In this document: in pieces, positions 35,004 through 42,757 of the stretch
Layout of the letters: every line of letters starts with the position of its first letter
Position numbering within the stretch: the first letter of the stretch is position 1
Origin: Streptomyces sp. TRM68367
GTDB taxonomy: Bacteria; Actinomycetota; Actinomycetes; Streptomycetales; Streptomycetaceae
Length of the DNA stretch: 64,000 bases
Assembly: GCF_014495685.1 (NCBI RefSeq)
Contig: NZ_JACTVI010000017.1
Coordinates: forward strand, 54,082 to 118,081
Direction of reading: 5' to 3'
Notes under the pieces: generated by a model
What the model was told of the DNA's origin: nothing
Seen by the model: the letters and a program-made list of their open reading frames with translations, nothing else
The model's database searches: none
Made by a program: the position numbers and the translations under genes

Positions 35004-35106
35004 GGGCCACATCCTTCGGGGGTGTGTCTGGGCGCGTATTGCGGGTGCTGCCGCGCTGCGGCACTGGGGCGCCGCGGGTCGATGCCCGGCAGCCTGTCAA
35101 CAGGCG

Positions 35107-35144
35107 ATTTCTCGTCCATTGCTCGTATGTGAACCCCGTGTTAC
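35107..35144 (-). promoter_or_regulatory. GlnR box upstream of glnII
   Basis: On the minus strand, two 16-base half sites run in tandem at 22-base spacing: GTAAC-N6-TTCAC then GCAAT-N6-GAAAT. This matches the GTnAC-N6-GaAAC arrangement of the Streptomyces nitrogen regulator GlnR, with weaker second elements than the glnA box. Confidence 0.7.
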
Positions 35145-35201
35145 CTGGTGATGCTGTGTCGCAGCTCACGGCGGAGAGGTGGGTGAGCGCGGGGCGCGGC
35201 G

Positions 35202-35669
35202 TCACTCCCGCTCGGCCGCCGCGTCCCGCACCCCGGTGAGGAAGCCCCTGATCGCGGCCTGCTCCTGCGCGTCGTATCCGCGCAGCAGCTCCACGGACCG
35301 CTCGATCAGCGGCCCGAAGAAGTCCTGGCCGAGTCCGACCGCCCGCTCGCTCACCTCGACGACGACTTTGCGCCGGTCCCGCGTGCCGCGCGTCCGCCGC
35401 ACGTGCCCCAGCCGCTCCAGGCGGTCGACCAGGGCCGTGGTCCCCGCCGAGTTCAGCCCCAGCGCCGCGCCCAGGCGTCCGGCCGTCATCTCCTCGCCCG
35501 CCCGCGCGGCGTCCATCAGCGCGATCAGGGCGCGGACGTCCGTGGGATGCATGCCGTTACGGGCCGCGAACCGGGCGCTGTGCAGGCTCAGCTCCACGGC
35601 CGCCGCGCGCAGCAGATGCACGATCTCCCTCTCGGGGCCCTCGCCGGGCCCGGATCCCTGGTCATGCAC
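35202..35669 (-). CDS. MarR-family transcriptional regulator
   Basis: A winged-helix repressor of 155 residues. The DNA-binding core reads MTAGRLGAALGLNSAGTTAL then VDRLERLGHVRRTRGTRDRR, the last part being the wing. The start is placed at GTG 35669 because GGGAGG lies 5 bases upstream; the ATG at 35687 would put the start inside the palindromic operator. It is divergent from the alpha/beta hydrolase gene, with overlapping palindromes between them, so it probably represses both. Confidence 0.9.
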   Translation of the reverse strand: MHDQGSGPGEGPEREIVHLLRAAAVELSLHSARFAARNGMHPTDVRALIALMDAARAGEEMTAGRLGAALGLNSAGTTALVDRLERLGHVRRTRGTRDRRKVVVEVSERAVGLGQDFFGPLIERSVELLRGYDAQEQAAIRGFLTGVRDAAAERE

Positions 35670-35685
35670 GACGGCCTCCCGTACC

Positions 35686-35719
35686 ATCTCGCTCAGCGAG
35701 TATCTCGATGAGCGAGATA
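35686..35719. promoter_or_regulatory. Overlapping palindromes, probable MarR operator
   Basis: ATCTCGCTCA at 35686-35695 is repeated in inverted form as TGAGCGAGAT at 35709-35718, and inside it lies TATCTCG-N5-CGAGATA at 35701-35719. The site sits between divergent MarR and hydrolase genes, just upstream of both. Confidence 0.7.
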
Positions 35720-35733
35720 ATAGGGGAGCGGAG

Positions 35734-36591
35734 ATGAGCGGTGTGTACGACCCCGACGCCTTCCGGGCGGCGTACGACAAGGTCATGGCCAAGTGGCCGG
35801 CGGCACGGGAGGCGCTGACCGTCCCCACGCCGTTCGGCACGACGTACGTCAACGCCTGCGGCCTGCTGGACGGGCCTGCGCTGGTGCTGCTGCCGGGCGG
35901 CGGGGGAGCGACCTCCGCGTCCTGGTACGCCCAGGTCGCCGACCTGGCACGGACCCGCCGGGTGCTCGCCGTCGACCTGATCGGCGCGCCGGGCCGCAGC
36001 ACACCGGCCGCCGACCGTCACCCCCGTACGGTCGCCGACCTGACGTCCTGGCTCGACGCGGTCCTCGACGGCCTCGGCGTCGGCGAGGCCGACCTCGGCG
36101 GCCACTCCTACGGCGCCTGGATCGCACTCCACCACGCCCTGCGCGCGCCCGCCCGGACCCGCCGCCTGTTCCTCCTGGACCCGACCCAGTGCTTCGCCGG
36201 GTTCAAGGCGGCGTATCTCCGGCACGCCCTGCCGATGCTGCTGCGGCCCGCGCCCCGCCGGGTCCGCGCCTTCCTGGAGTGGGAGACCGGGGGAGCGAAC
36301 CTCGACCCCGACTGCCTCCGCCTCCAGGAGACGGCCGCCGGATTCCCCGCCGGCCGGCCGGTGACCGGACCGCGCCCGGCGCCGGAGGCGCTGCGCGGCC
36401 TGAACGTACCGGTCCTGCTGCTCCTGGCCGGGAACAGCAGGACCCATGACACCTACCGAGTCGCGGCCCGGGCCGAGGCGCTGCTGCCGCGCGTGGAGAC
36501 GCACGTCCTGCCGGACGTCTCCCACCACGCGCTGCCGCACGCCGCGACTTCCGAACTGGGCCGCAGCCTCAGGGATTTCCTCGGCTCCTGA
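35734..36591 (+). CDS. Alpha/beta hydrolase
   Basis: A 285-residue esterase-like hydrolase. The oxyanion region is VLLPGGGGATSASWYAQ, the nucleophile elbow LGGHSYGAWIAL near residue 130, an acid candidate is in LLLAGNSRTHD and the His is in VLPDVSHHALPH. The substrate is unknown. GGGAGCGGAG immediately precedes the ATG. The divergent MarR gene and shared operator suggest induction by a small phenolic or lipid-like compound, which is inference from MarR systems generally. Confidence 0.9.
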   Translation: MSGVYDPDAFRAAYDKVMAKWPAAREALTVPTPFGTTYVNACGLLDGPALVLLPGGGGATSASWYAQVADLARTRRVLAVDLIGAPGRSTPAADRHPRTVADLTSWLDAVLDGLGVGEADLGGHSYGAWIALHHALRAPARTRRLFLLDPTQCFAGFKAAYLRHALPMLLRPAPRRVRAFLEWETGGANLDPDCLRLQETAAGFPAGRPVTGPRPAPEALRGLNVPVLLLLAGNSRTHDTYRVAARAEALLPRVETHVLPDVSHHALPHAATSELGRSLRDFLGS

Positions 36592-36635
36592 GCCTCATCC
36601 TGTGCGTCACAGGGGTGTTGAGGGAGTTTCAGGGC

Positions 36636-37442
36636 TCATCTGCCGGTGCCGCCCTGCTCGTACGCCACCACCTTGTCGTTGACGTACCGGAGAAGGTCCT
36701 CGGTCTGCTTCGTGATCAAGGCCTCCTCGGCCTCGGCGCCGTCGCTCCACTGTCCGTTGGAGAACACCACGGACCGCACGGTCATCAGGCGCCGGAACAC
36801 CCCGGCCGACCCCGGCGGCACCGTCGGCATCCCGGCCTCCGGCGGCGGGTCGAGCGAGACGACCTGGTACGTCACCGGGTCCATCGAGGCCATCGCGAAC
36901 ACCCGCGAGGCGTCCTCGACGCGCCGGAAGCTCAGCACGGTGACCGTCACCTGCGAGCGCCGCTCGGTGTCCGTGAACAGGGCCGCCGTCAACCGGGCGC
37001 ACTCCTCGCCCCGTTCGATCAGCTCGGCCAGCTCCGGTGACATGCCGCGGGCGCAGTCGGTGGTGCTGGCCAGGTCGACGCGGGCGTACCGGGAGCCGTC
37101 CTTCAGGCGCACGTGCTTCTCCGGGAACGCCTGTTCCGGGCGGATGACGGGGCGCGCGAGCAGCGAGGGCAGGGCGGTGGGGGCGTCGGGCGGGAGCGTG
37201 GCCTCGACGGAGGGGACGGCCCTCTTGGCGGAGGCGGTGGCCGCGGGCGGGGCCGCCGCGGGGTCGTCACTGCCTGCGTACATCAGGGCGCCTGCGGCGA
37301 CGGCGGCGAGGAGCACGACGCCCGTCGTGACCGCCACCGCGTTCCGGGTCCGGCGCCGCCTGCGTATGCGCTCCTGCTCCGCGGCCCACAGGGCGTACGG
37401 GTCGGGCGGCGTATAGGGCATTCCTTGATCACCGAAGGTCAT
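36636..37442 (-). CDS. Membrane-anchored hypothetical protein
   Basis: A 268-residue protein with a Pro-rich and Arg-rich cytoplasmic N-terminus (MPYTPPDPYALWAAEQERIR), one transmembrane segment at about residues 36-60 (AVAVTTGVVLLAAVAAGALM), an Ala/Pro linker and an outer domain of about 180 residues with two Cys (TTDCARGM, GEECARL). I do not recognise the domain. A later ATG at 37421 is an alternative start. Confidence 0.75.
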   Translation of the reverse strand: MTFGDQGMPYTPPDPYALWAAEQERIRRRRRTRNAVAVTTGVVLLAAVAAGALMYAGSDDPAAAPPAATASAKRAVPSVEATLPPDAPTALPSLLARPVIRPEQAFPEKHVRLKDGSRYARVDLASTTDCARGMSPELAELIERGEECARLTAALFTDTERRSQVTVTVLSFRRVEDASRVFAMASMDPVTYQVVSLDPPPEAGMPTVPPGSAGVFRRLMTVRSVVFSNGQWSDGAEAEEALITKQTEDLLRYVNDKVVAYEQGGTGR

Positions 37443-37500
37443 GGCGGCGGAGAGTAACACCGGGAACCGCGTGAACTCCCGCCGCCCGGCAAAGCGGTGC

Positions 37501-37860
37501 CTAACGGGACAGAGCCTCGCGTACCGCCTCGTCGGTGCGCGCCACCAGCGCCGTGCCGTCGTCCGCCGTGATGATCGGGCGCTGGATCAGCTTCGGGTGC
37601 TCGGCGAGCGCCGTGATCCAGCGGTCGCGCGAGGACTCGTCCCGCGGCCACTCCTTGAGGCCGAGTTCCTTGGCGACGGCCTCCTGGGTGCGGGTGATGT
37701 CCCAGGGTTCGAGGCCGAGCCGGTCGAGTACGGCGCGGATCTCGTCCTCGCTCGGGACGTCCTCCAGGTAGCGGCGGACGGTGTAGTCGGCGCCCTCGGC
37801 GTCGAGCAGCCCGACCGCGCTGCGGCACTTGGAACAGGCCGGGTTGATCCAGATCTCCAT
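37501..37860 (-). CDS. ArsC/Spx-family thioredoxin-fold protein
   Basis: A 119-residue arsenate reductase-like protein. The active site reads NPACSKCRSAVGLL, a Cys-x-x-Cys as in the YffB/ArsC family, followed by RRYLEDVPSEDEIRAVLDRL and the family motif LIQRPIITADDGTALVAR, where the Arg helps bind the anion. Whether it reduces arsenate or another thiol partner is unclear, as no ars genes are near. TACCGT lies 7 bases before the ATG with no Shine-Dalgarno site, pointing to a leaderless message. Confidence 0.9.
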   Translation of the reverse strand: MEIWINPACSKCRSAVGLLDAEGADYTVRRYLEDVPSEDEIRAVLDRLGLEPWDITRTQEAVAKELGLKEWPRDESSRDRWITALAEHPKLIQRPIITADDGTALVARTDEAVREALSR

Positions 37861-38093
37861 GCCGCACACGGTACGCGGCGCTTGCTCCCCGCCTGCTCTG
37901 TTCGAATTTCCGGGTGTCGCGCACGGGTTGCGGGGGAGTGCTGTGACGAGGCGACAATTTCCTTCTCCACCTGCGATTTTGACGGTCACGCAGGGTTCGG
38001 GGATTGTCAGTGGCGGGCAGTAGACTGGTAGCAGTGTTCGAGAGAGTCGCCGGGATGTGCCGGGGGCGCTCTGACCGCGACAGGAGGATGCCT

Positions 38094-38420
38094 GTGCCCG
38101 CTGCCGCACTCAAGCCGAAGCCGACCGCCAAGCCGCTGCCGACCCAGTCCACCGCGAAGCGCCCCGTCCTGCTCGACCTGCCGTACGCGCCCGTGGAGAA
38201 GCGCCCGCTGCCGCCGGGCCGTCCGCGCGAGTGGTACATCACGCACAACCGGCGTCTGAAGGCGATGCGGCTCGCGATCGCCCTGCTCGACTCCGGTGTC
38301 TACGTGCCGAACCAGGCCCGCAACGAGACGATCCGGAGCACGGCGGAGATGATCGGCGTACACCCGCCGTCCGACACGACGTGCCACATGGTACGAGCGC
38401 TGATGCGCTACTGCCGGTGA
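38094..38420 (+). CDS. Small conserved actinobacterial protein of unknown function
   Basis: A 108-residue basic protein. A Lys/Pro/Ala-rich N-terminus (ALKPKPTAKPLPTQSTAKRP) leads into a compact C-terminal part, PREWYITHNRRLKAMRLAIA and NETIRSTAEMIGVHPPSDTT, ending in MVRALMRYCR. The conserved look suggests a folded domain, but I do not know its role. CAGGAGG abuts an ATG at 38088, so the GTG at 38094, 6 bases on, is the better start. A strong terminator follows 6 bases after the stop. Confidence 0.75.
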   Translation: MPAAALKPKPTAKPLPTQSTAKRPVLLDLPYAPVEKRPLPPGRPREWYITHNRRLKAMRLAIALLDSGVYVPNQARNETIRSTAEMIGVHPPSDTTCHMVRALMRYCR

Positions 38421-38425
38421 GACCG

Positions 38426-38461
38426 GCGCCGGGTGCCCTGTGCTTTTGGGGCACCCGGCGC
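38426..38461 (+). terminator. Terminator hairpin
   Basis: GCGCCGGGTGCCC (38426-38438) pairs exactly with GGGCACCCGGCGC (38449-38461); the 10-base loop contains TTTT. Confidence 0.85.
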
Positions 38462-38475
38462 TGGGGTTGCCGTCC

Positions 38476-38540
38476 TGGGGGCTGCGCCCCCAGACCCCGC
38501 TGTCGGCCTGACGGCCTCGTCCGCAAACGCCGGACGGGGT
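38476..38540. repeat. Dispersed Streptomyces intergenic repeat (remnant)
   Basis: The stretch contains the hairpin TGGGGGCTGCGCCCCCA, then CAGACCCCGC, a GGCCTGACGGCCTCGTCC core and ACGCCGGACGGGG. From memory, this composite occurs many times between Streptomyces genes. Its function is not known. Bases 38541-38598 hold nothing else. Confidence 0.5.
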
Positions 38541-38598
38541 GCCTCCCCATCTGACTGCATCATGGCGTACGCCACTGACAATCGGGTCCGTGAGCCGC

Positions 38599-40269
38599 TC
38601 AGCCGTACCGCTCCAGCAGCCCGCCCACGTATGCCTCCAGCCGCCCGCCCAGCACCTCCGGCGTGAGATCCGTCCGGCCCAGCTCACGCCACGGGCCCGC
38701 CAGCTTCGCCGCGTCGGGGACGTAGGCCAGGGCGTCGAGCAGCCGCCAGTAGAGGTGGTCCGGTCCGTCGCTCAGTCGGCGGCCGCCGTGCGCCTCGTAG
38801 CGCGTGCGGAAACCGAGGCCGTACTCCGGGCCGTGCAGCAGCGCGAGGGCCGTTGAGCTGGGGGTACCTCCCACGCCCTTAAGGCAGTGGGGGAGGGCGA
38901 CGTCCAGGTCGGCGGGGCCCCACGAGGTCTCCACCCAGTCGACGACGCCGGTGATCCGCAGGTCCGGGCCCGCCCCGGTGAACAGCACGTTCCCGGGGTG
39001 GAAGTCCCGGTGCAGGAAGCAGCCCTCGTACGGCGGCGGATCACGGCGGATGACCGCCACCGCCCGTTCCCACCGCTCACCGCCCGCCGTACGCACCCGG
39101 TCGGGCGACGTCCACGCCTGGTAGCGGCGTGGACGCTCCTCGGGCACGACCGTGTGGACCCGCGCCAGCTGCGCCGCCAGCAGATCCACCCGGCGCTCCA
39201 GGTCCGTCTCGTCGACCCGCACCCGGCCCGGCAGGCGGGACATCAGCAGGGACGGGTGGTCACAGTGCTCGGCGGTCGCGTCCACCGCGATCAGCCGGGG
39301 AGCCGGCACGCCCTCCTGCCCGGCGAGCAGCGTGAGCACCGAGGCCTCCCGGGCCAGCAGTCCGGGGGCGTGGTGCCGGAAGAAGGGCTTCACGAACGTC
39401 CGCCGCACCAGTTCGGTGCCGTCGTCGAGGGTCAGGCACCGCATCTGGGCACTCCAGCCCCGGCTCAGGAAACGGGAGCCGACGACCGTACGGCCCTCCG
39501 GGAGCTGCTTGCCCACCCAGGCGTGGGTTGCCGTCCAGCCCCGCTCGCCGAGGCCGGTCAGGACGGCGGTCACGAACTCCGCCAGGTCCTGCGGGTGGTC
39601 GCGGAACCACAGTCCCAGGTGGTGCCCGGCGTCCGGCAGTTCGAAGCGCGTGTACTGCGCGCGCGTGGCCAGCGCATCCTGCACGGCCTCCGTCACGGCG
39701 GGCGGGATGACCGCGTCCGTGCCCGGCACCGCCAGCACCGCCCGGCCCTCGTACGCCCGGAGCACGTCCAGCGCGGGCGCCGTACGCCAGCCGCCGGGGG
39801 TGCGGATGATCGCGCTGAACCGGCCGTCGCCCTGCCCGAACGGCACGTCCCACGCCTGAGCCGCGTACACGGCGGGCGCGCCCAGGCCGAGTGCCGCCAC
39901 CCGGCCGCCGTAGTGCCGGACGAGATCGGCCACCGTCTGGCCGCTCATGCTGAAACCGACCAGCACCAGCGGCCCGTCGGCGGGGGAGTACGCGTCGATG
40001 ACGGAGAGGGCCTGCCCGAGGCGGCGGCGCAGGCTCAACTCGCGCAGCGCGCCGGTGCTTTCGCCGTGCCCGGAGAAGTCGAAGGCGAGGGCGCGGCAGC
40101 CGCGGGCGGCGAACTCCGCGAGCAGGGGCCGCAGCCGCTCCGCGCAGCCGTTGCCCGCCCCGTGCAGCACGACCGCGGTGGCCCCGAGCCCGGCCGGACC
40201 ACCGCCGCCGTACACCCCGCTGAGTCGTTCACCGTCGTGGACGTGCGTGAAAGAGACCAGCTCACTCAT
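38599..40269 (-). CDS. Alpha/beta hydrolase-aminoglycoside phosphotransferase-like fusion
   Basis: A 556-residue two-domain protein. Residues 1-240 form an alpha/beta hydrolase: AVVLHGAGNGCAERLRPL, LVLVGFSMSGQTVADL with the nucleophile Ser, VLAVPGTDAVI with an Asp and LPDAGHHLGL with the His. Residues about 250-556 form an APH-type kinase: EGCFLHRDFHPGNVLF is the catalytic loop and GVVDWVETSWGPADLDVALP supplies the metal-binding Asp. The domains usually occur in separate proteins. The kinase part may phosphorylate a hydroxylated small molecule; both substrates are unknown. Confidence 0.85.
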   Translation of the reverse strand: MSELVSFTHVHDGERLSGVYGGGGPAGLGATAVVLHGAGNGCAERLRPLLAEFAARGCRALAFDFSGHGESTGALRELSLRRRLGQALSVIDAYSPADGPLVLVGFSMSGQTVADLVRHYGGRVAALGLGAPAVYAAQAWDVPFGQGDGRFSAIIRTPGGWRTAPALDVLRAYEGRAVLAVPGTDAVIPPAVTEAVQDALATRAQYTRFELPDAGHHLGLWFRDHPQDLAEFVTAVLTGLGERGWTATHAWVGKQLPEGRTVVGSRFLSRGWSAQMRCLTLDDGTELVRRTFVKPFFRHHAPGLLAREASVLTLLAGQEGVPAPRLIAVDATAEHCDHPSLLMSRLPGRVRVDETDLERRVDLLAAQLARVHTVVPEERPRRYQAWTSPDRVRTAGGERWERAVAVIRRDPPPYEGCFLHRDFHPGNVLFTGAGPDLRITGVVDWVETSWGPADLDVALPHCLKGVGGTPSSTALALLHGPEYGLGFRTRYEAHGGRRLSDGPDHLYWRLLDALAYVPDAAKLAGPWRELGRTDLTPEVLGGRLEAYVGGLLERYG

Positions 40270-40408
40270 GCGCCCATTCACTCACGCCCCGCCCGGACGC
40301 TCCCCGGAAATACGGATGCACGGACCGTGACCGCCTCCCTACGCTGGACGCATCACCCAGCACACCCACCCCACCCACCGGCACGAGACCACACGGAGGT
40401 GACCAGTC

Positions 40409-40684
40409 ATGAGCACATTCATCTTGGCCGGCACCGTGGTTCTGGTGGTCCTGGGCTTCGGCAACCACGCCTGGTGGCTCGCCGCCGTCGCACTGCTCTA
40501 CCTGTACCTCCGGTACGGGCAGGGCTCGTCCTCGGCGACCCCGACGGGCGGCGGCTCCTCCGCGGGGCCCGCGCCCGCCACCTACCGGGCGTACCGGGCC
40601 CGCCGTGACCAGCAGGCCAAGTGGGAGCGCCGCTACCGCCGCGAGCGCCCCCACGAGGCCCACCGCCAGGAGCGCGGCCGATAA
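40409..40684 (+). CDS. Small membrane protein
   Basis: A 91-residue protein with one long or two short hydrophobic segments at residues 3-36 (FILAGTVVLVVLGFGNHAWW, LAAVALLYLYLRY), then a Gly/Ser/Pro linker and a strongly basic tail (YRARRDQQAKWERRYRRERP). GGAGG lies 9 bases before the ATG. No family recognised. Confidence 0.7.
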   Translation: MSTFILAGTVVLVVLGFGNHAWWLAAVALLYLYLRYGQGSSSATPTGGGSSAGPAPATYRAYRARRDQQAKWERRYRRERPHEAHRQERGR

Positions 40685-40719
40685 GCCGGCGCACGGATCA
40701 CTCGGGTGGCTCCCGGCCG

Positions 40720-41304
40720 TCACAGACCGGGAGCGCCCCACACCGGAAACCAGCGTCCCAGATCCTCCTCGATCCGCAGATCGTCGCCGAGGGCGGCCTT
40801 CACCTGGAGTTCGAGTGCGCCGTCGCGCCGCTGTCCCGGCCCGGGCAGCGGCGCGAACGGGTAGAACGTGCCGCGCTTGTAGAGATAGACCAGGGCCAGG
40901 CGGCGGTCACGGTCGTCGCGGAAACCCGCCAGGGAGCACAGCAGCTGCGGGCCGAAGCCGTTGACCTCCATCGCGCTGTTCACCGCGTGCAGATCGTTGA
41001 CCAGCTGCGGCAGCTCGCCGGGGCCGCGCTCGGAGACCAGCCAGGAGTAGCCGTACTCGTCCCGGCGCAGCCCCACCGGCGGCCCGTCGCGGTCGGCGTC
41101 CGCGTCCAGCAGGGCCTGCACCTCCCGGTGCGTCTGCTCGAAGGCGGCGCCCTCGACCGTGGCGAAGCACACCGCGCCCTGCCCGGTCGGGGTGAAGGAG
41201 GCCGCGGCCTCCAGACTCACCGCCGCCGACGGCAGCGCGAACAGCCGGTCGAGATCGGGCGCCACCGGCCTCGTGCGGCCGAGGATGATGTCCAGCAACC
41301 CCAT
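40720..41304 (-). CDS. pspAB: PspA-associated protein PspAB
   Basis: A 194-residue soluble protein of the PspAB family, which accompanies phage-shock-type envelope stress proteins in actinobacteria. MGLLDIILGRTRPVAPDLDR at the start, QGAVCFATVEGAAFEQTHRE and DEYGYSWLVSERGPGELPQL are as I remember the family. It follows htpX with a 2-base gap and is surely cotranscribed with it. The pairing suggests a role in membrane protein quality control; its biochemical activity is not known. Confidence 0.82.
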   Translation of the reverse strand: MGLLDIILGRTRPVAPDLDRLFALPSAAVSLEAAASFTPTGQGAVCFATVEGAAFEQTHREVQALLDADADRDGPPVGLRRDEYGYSWLVSERGPGELPQLVNDLHAVNSAMEVNGFGPQLLCSLAGFRDDRDRRLALVYLYKRGTFYPFAPLPGPGQRRDGALELQVKAALGDDLRIEEDLGRWFPVWGAPGL

Positions 41305-41306
41305 GC

Positions 41307-42230
41307 TCAGCCCTTTCCGGGAGCCGTCGCCTCGCCCAGCTCCGCGGAGATCCGGCCCAGCTGGTCGAGCCGCTGCTCCAGGCTGGGGTGGGTGGAGAAC
41401 AGCTTCGCCACGCCCGGCTCACGGCCCAGCGCCGGGGTGAAGTAGAAGGCGTTGAAGGCCTGGGCCGTGCGCAGGTCCTTCGTCGGGATGCGGGCGATGT
41501 CGCCGGAGACCTTGGTGAGCGCGGAGGCCAGCGCCGAGGGCCGGCCGGTGAGCAGCGCCGCCGCCCGGTCCGCCGCCAGCTCCCGGTACCGGGACAGGGC
41601 CCGGATCAGCAGGAAGCTGAGCGCGTACACGGCCGCGGACACCGCCATCACGGCCAGGAAGACGACCGCCGTGTTCTGGTCCCGCCGGCCCCCGCCGAAC
41701 AGCTGCGAGTAGAAGGCGAACCGCACGATCAGCCCCGCGATCACGCCCAGGAAGGACGCGATCGTGATCACGGCGACGTCCTTGTGCGCCACGTGCGACA
41801 TCTCGTGCGCGAGCACACCCTCCAGCTCCGCGGGCTCCAGGCGCCGCAGCAGCCCGGTGGTCACGCAGACCACGGCGTTGTCGGGATTTCGCCCGGTCGC
41901 GAACGCGTTCGGCATATCCATGTCCGACACGGCGACCACCGGCTTCGGCATGTCCGCGATCGCGCACAGCCGGTCGATCACCGCGTGCAGCTCGGGATAC
42001 TCCTCCCGCTCCACGACCCGCCCGCGCATCGCGAACAGCGCGATCCGGTCGGAGAACCAGTACTGCGCCCCGAGGATCGCCGCCGCGACGACCACGACCA
42101 GGATCCAGGACTTCAGCAACACGACCAACGCGGCGACGAACGCCACGTACATCAGCCCGAGCAGAAAGAGCGTGACCGACATCCGCACGGTCAGGCCCCG
42201 GTCGCTCCGGAAACGGCTCTGCATCTGCAT
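41307..42230 (-). CDS. htpX: HtpX-type membrane zinc metalloprotease
   Basis: A 307-residue M48 protease that degrades misfolded membrane proteins. Two transmembrane segments lie near residues 17-58, the zinc site HEMSH in LAHEMSHVAHKDVAVITIAS (near 150), two more hydrophobic segments follow, and the third zinc ligand Glu lies in SRYRELAADRAAALLTGRPS. The start is set at ATG 42230; an ATG six bases on is possible. It heads an operon with pspAB, fitting envelope-stress response. Confidence 0.93.
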   Translation of the reverse strand: MQMQSRFRSDRGLTVRMSVTLFLLGLMYVAFVAALVVLLKSWILVVVVAAAILGAQYWFSDRIALFAMRGRVVEREEYPELHAVIDRLCAIADMPKPVVAVSDMDMPNAFATGRNPDNAVVCVTTGLLRRLEPAELEGVLAHEMSHVAHKDVAVITIASFLGVIAGLIVRFAFYSQLFGGGRRDQNTAVVFLAVMAVSAAVYALSFLLIRALSRYRELAADRAAALLTGRPSALASALTKVSGDIARIPTKDLRTAQAFNAFYFTPALGREPGVAKLFSTHPSLEQRLDQLGRISAELGEATAPGKG

Positions 42231-42341
42231 CACCCCGCACTCAGGCACTCGTCCCACTGCCAGTGTGCACCCGTCCCCACCCATGAACGGGTCGCCACCG
42301 TCCCCAGGACCGGCAAAAGCTCCGCGCGGGCTCGGCAGGGC

Positions 42342-42614
42342 TCAGTACGGCCGGAAGTTGATGTACCCGAGCAGCAGGATCACCGCCGCCACGCATCCCA
42401 GCACCACCGCCGTCGACAGCCACGGCGAGCGGCCGCGGGGCGACCTGCGGTGCTCCGGCTCGGGCCGGAACGGCACAGGTCCCGGCGGGTCGTCCTTCCA
42501 CCGCGCGGCGAGCATGCGGGCCCGCGCCGAGGGCTCCTTGTGCTCGGCGTCGTCCGCCCACCGGAGGTCGAACTCCCGGTGCTCGATGTCGTCCCGCTCG
42601 TCCCGCTCGGCCAT
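42342..42614 (-). CDS. Small single-TM protein
   Basis: A 90-residue protein: a charged, acidic N-terminal half (MAERDERDDIEHREFDLRWA), a Pro/Arg-rich stretch, and a C-terminal transmembrane helix STAVVLGCVAAVILLLGYIN, so it is tail-anchored. GAAGGAA lies 5 bases before the ATG. No family is recognised. Confidence 0.7.
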   Translation of the reverse strand: MAERDERDDIEHREFDLRWADDAEHKEPSARARMLAARWKDDPPGPVPFRPEPEHRRSPRGRSPWLSTAVVLGCVAAVILLLGYINFRPY

Positions 42615-42702
42615 CCCCGTTCCTTCTCTCGAACACAAGTGTCAGTACCAGGATCCCCCGATTGTGCCCGGCTTGTGAAGCGGGTTCCGGACATACGACG
42701 GC

Positions 42703-42733
42703 GGGGCCGCCACCCCAGCTGGGTGGCGGCCCC
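42703..42733 (-). terminator. Terminator of glnA
   Basis: GGGGCCGCCACCC and its complement form a perfect 13-bp stem with a 5-base loop, 24 bases past the glnA stop. Confidence 0.85.
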
Positions 42734-42757
42734 GGAGCACCGTCGCGGCGGTGTCGA

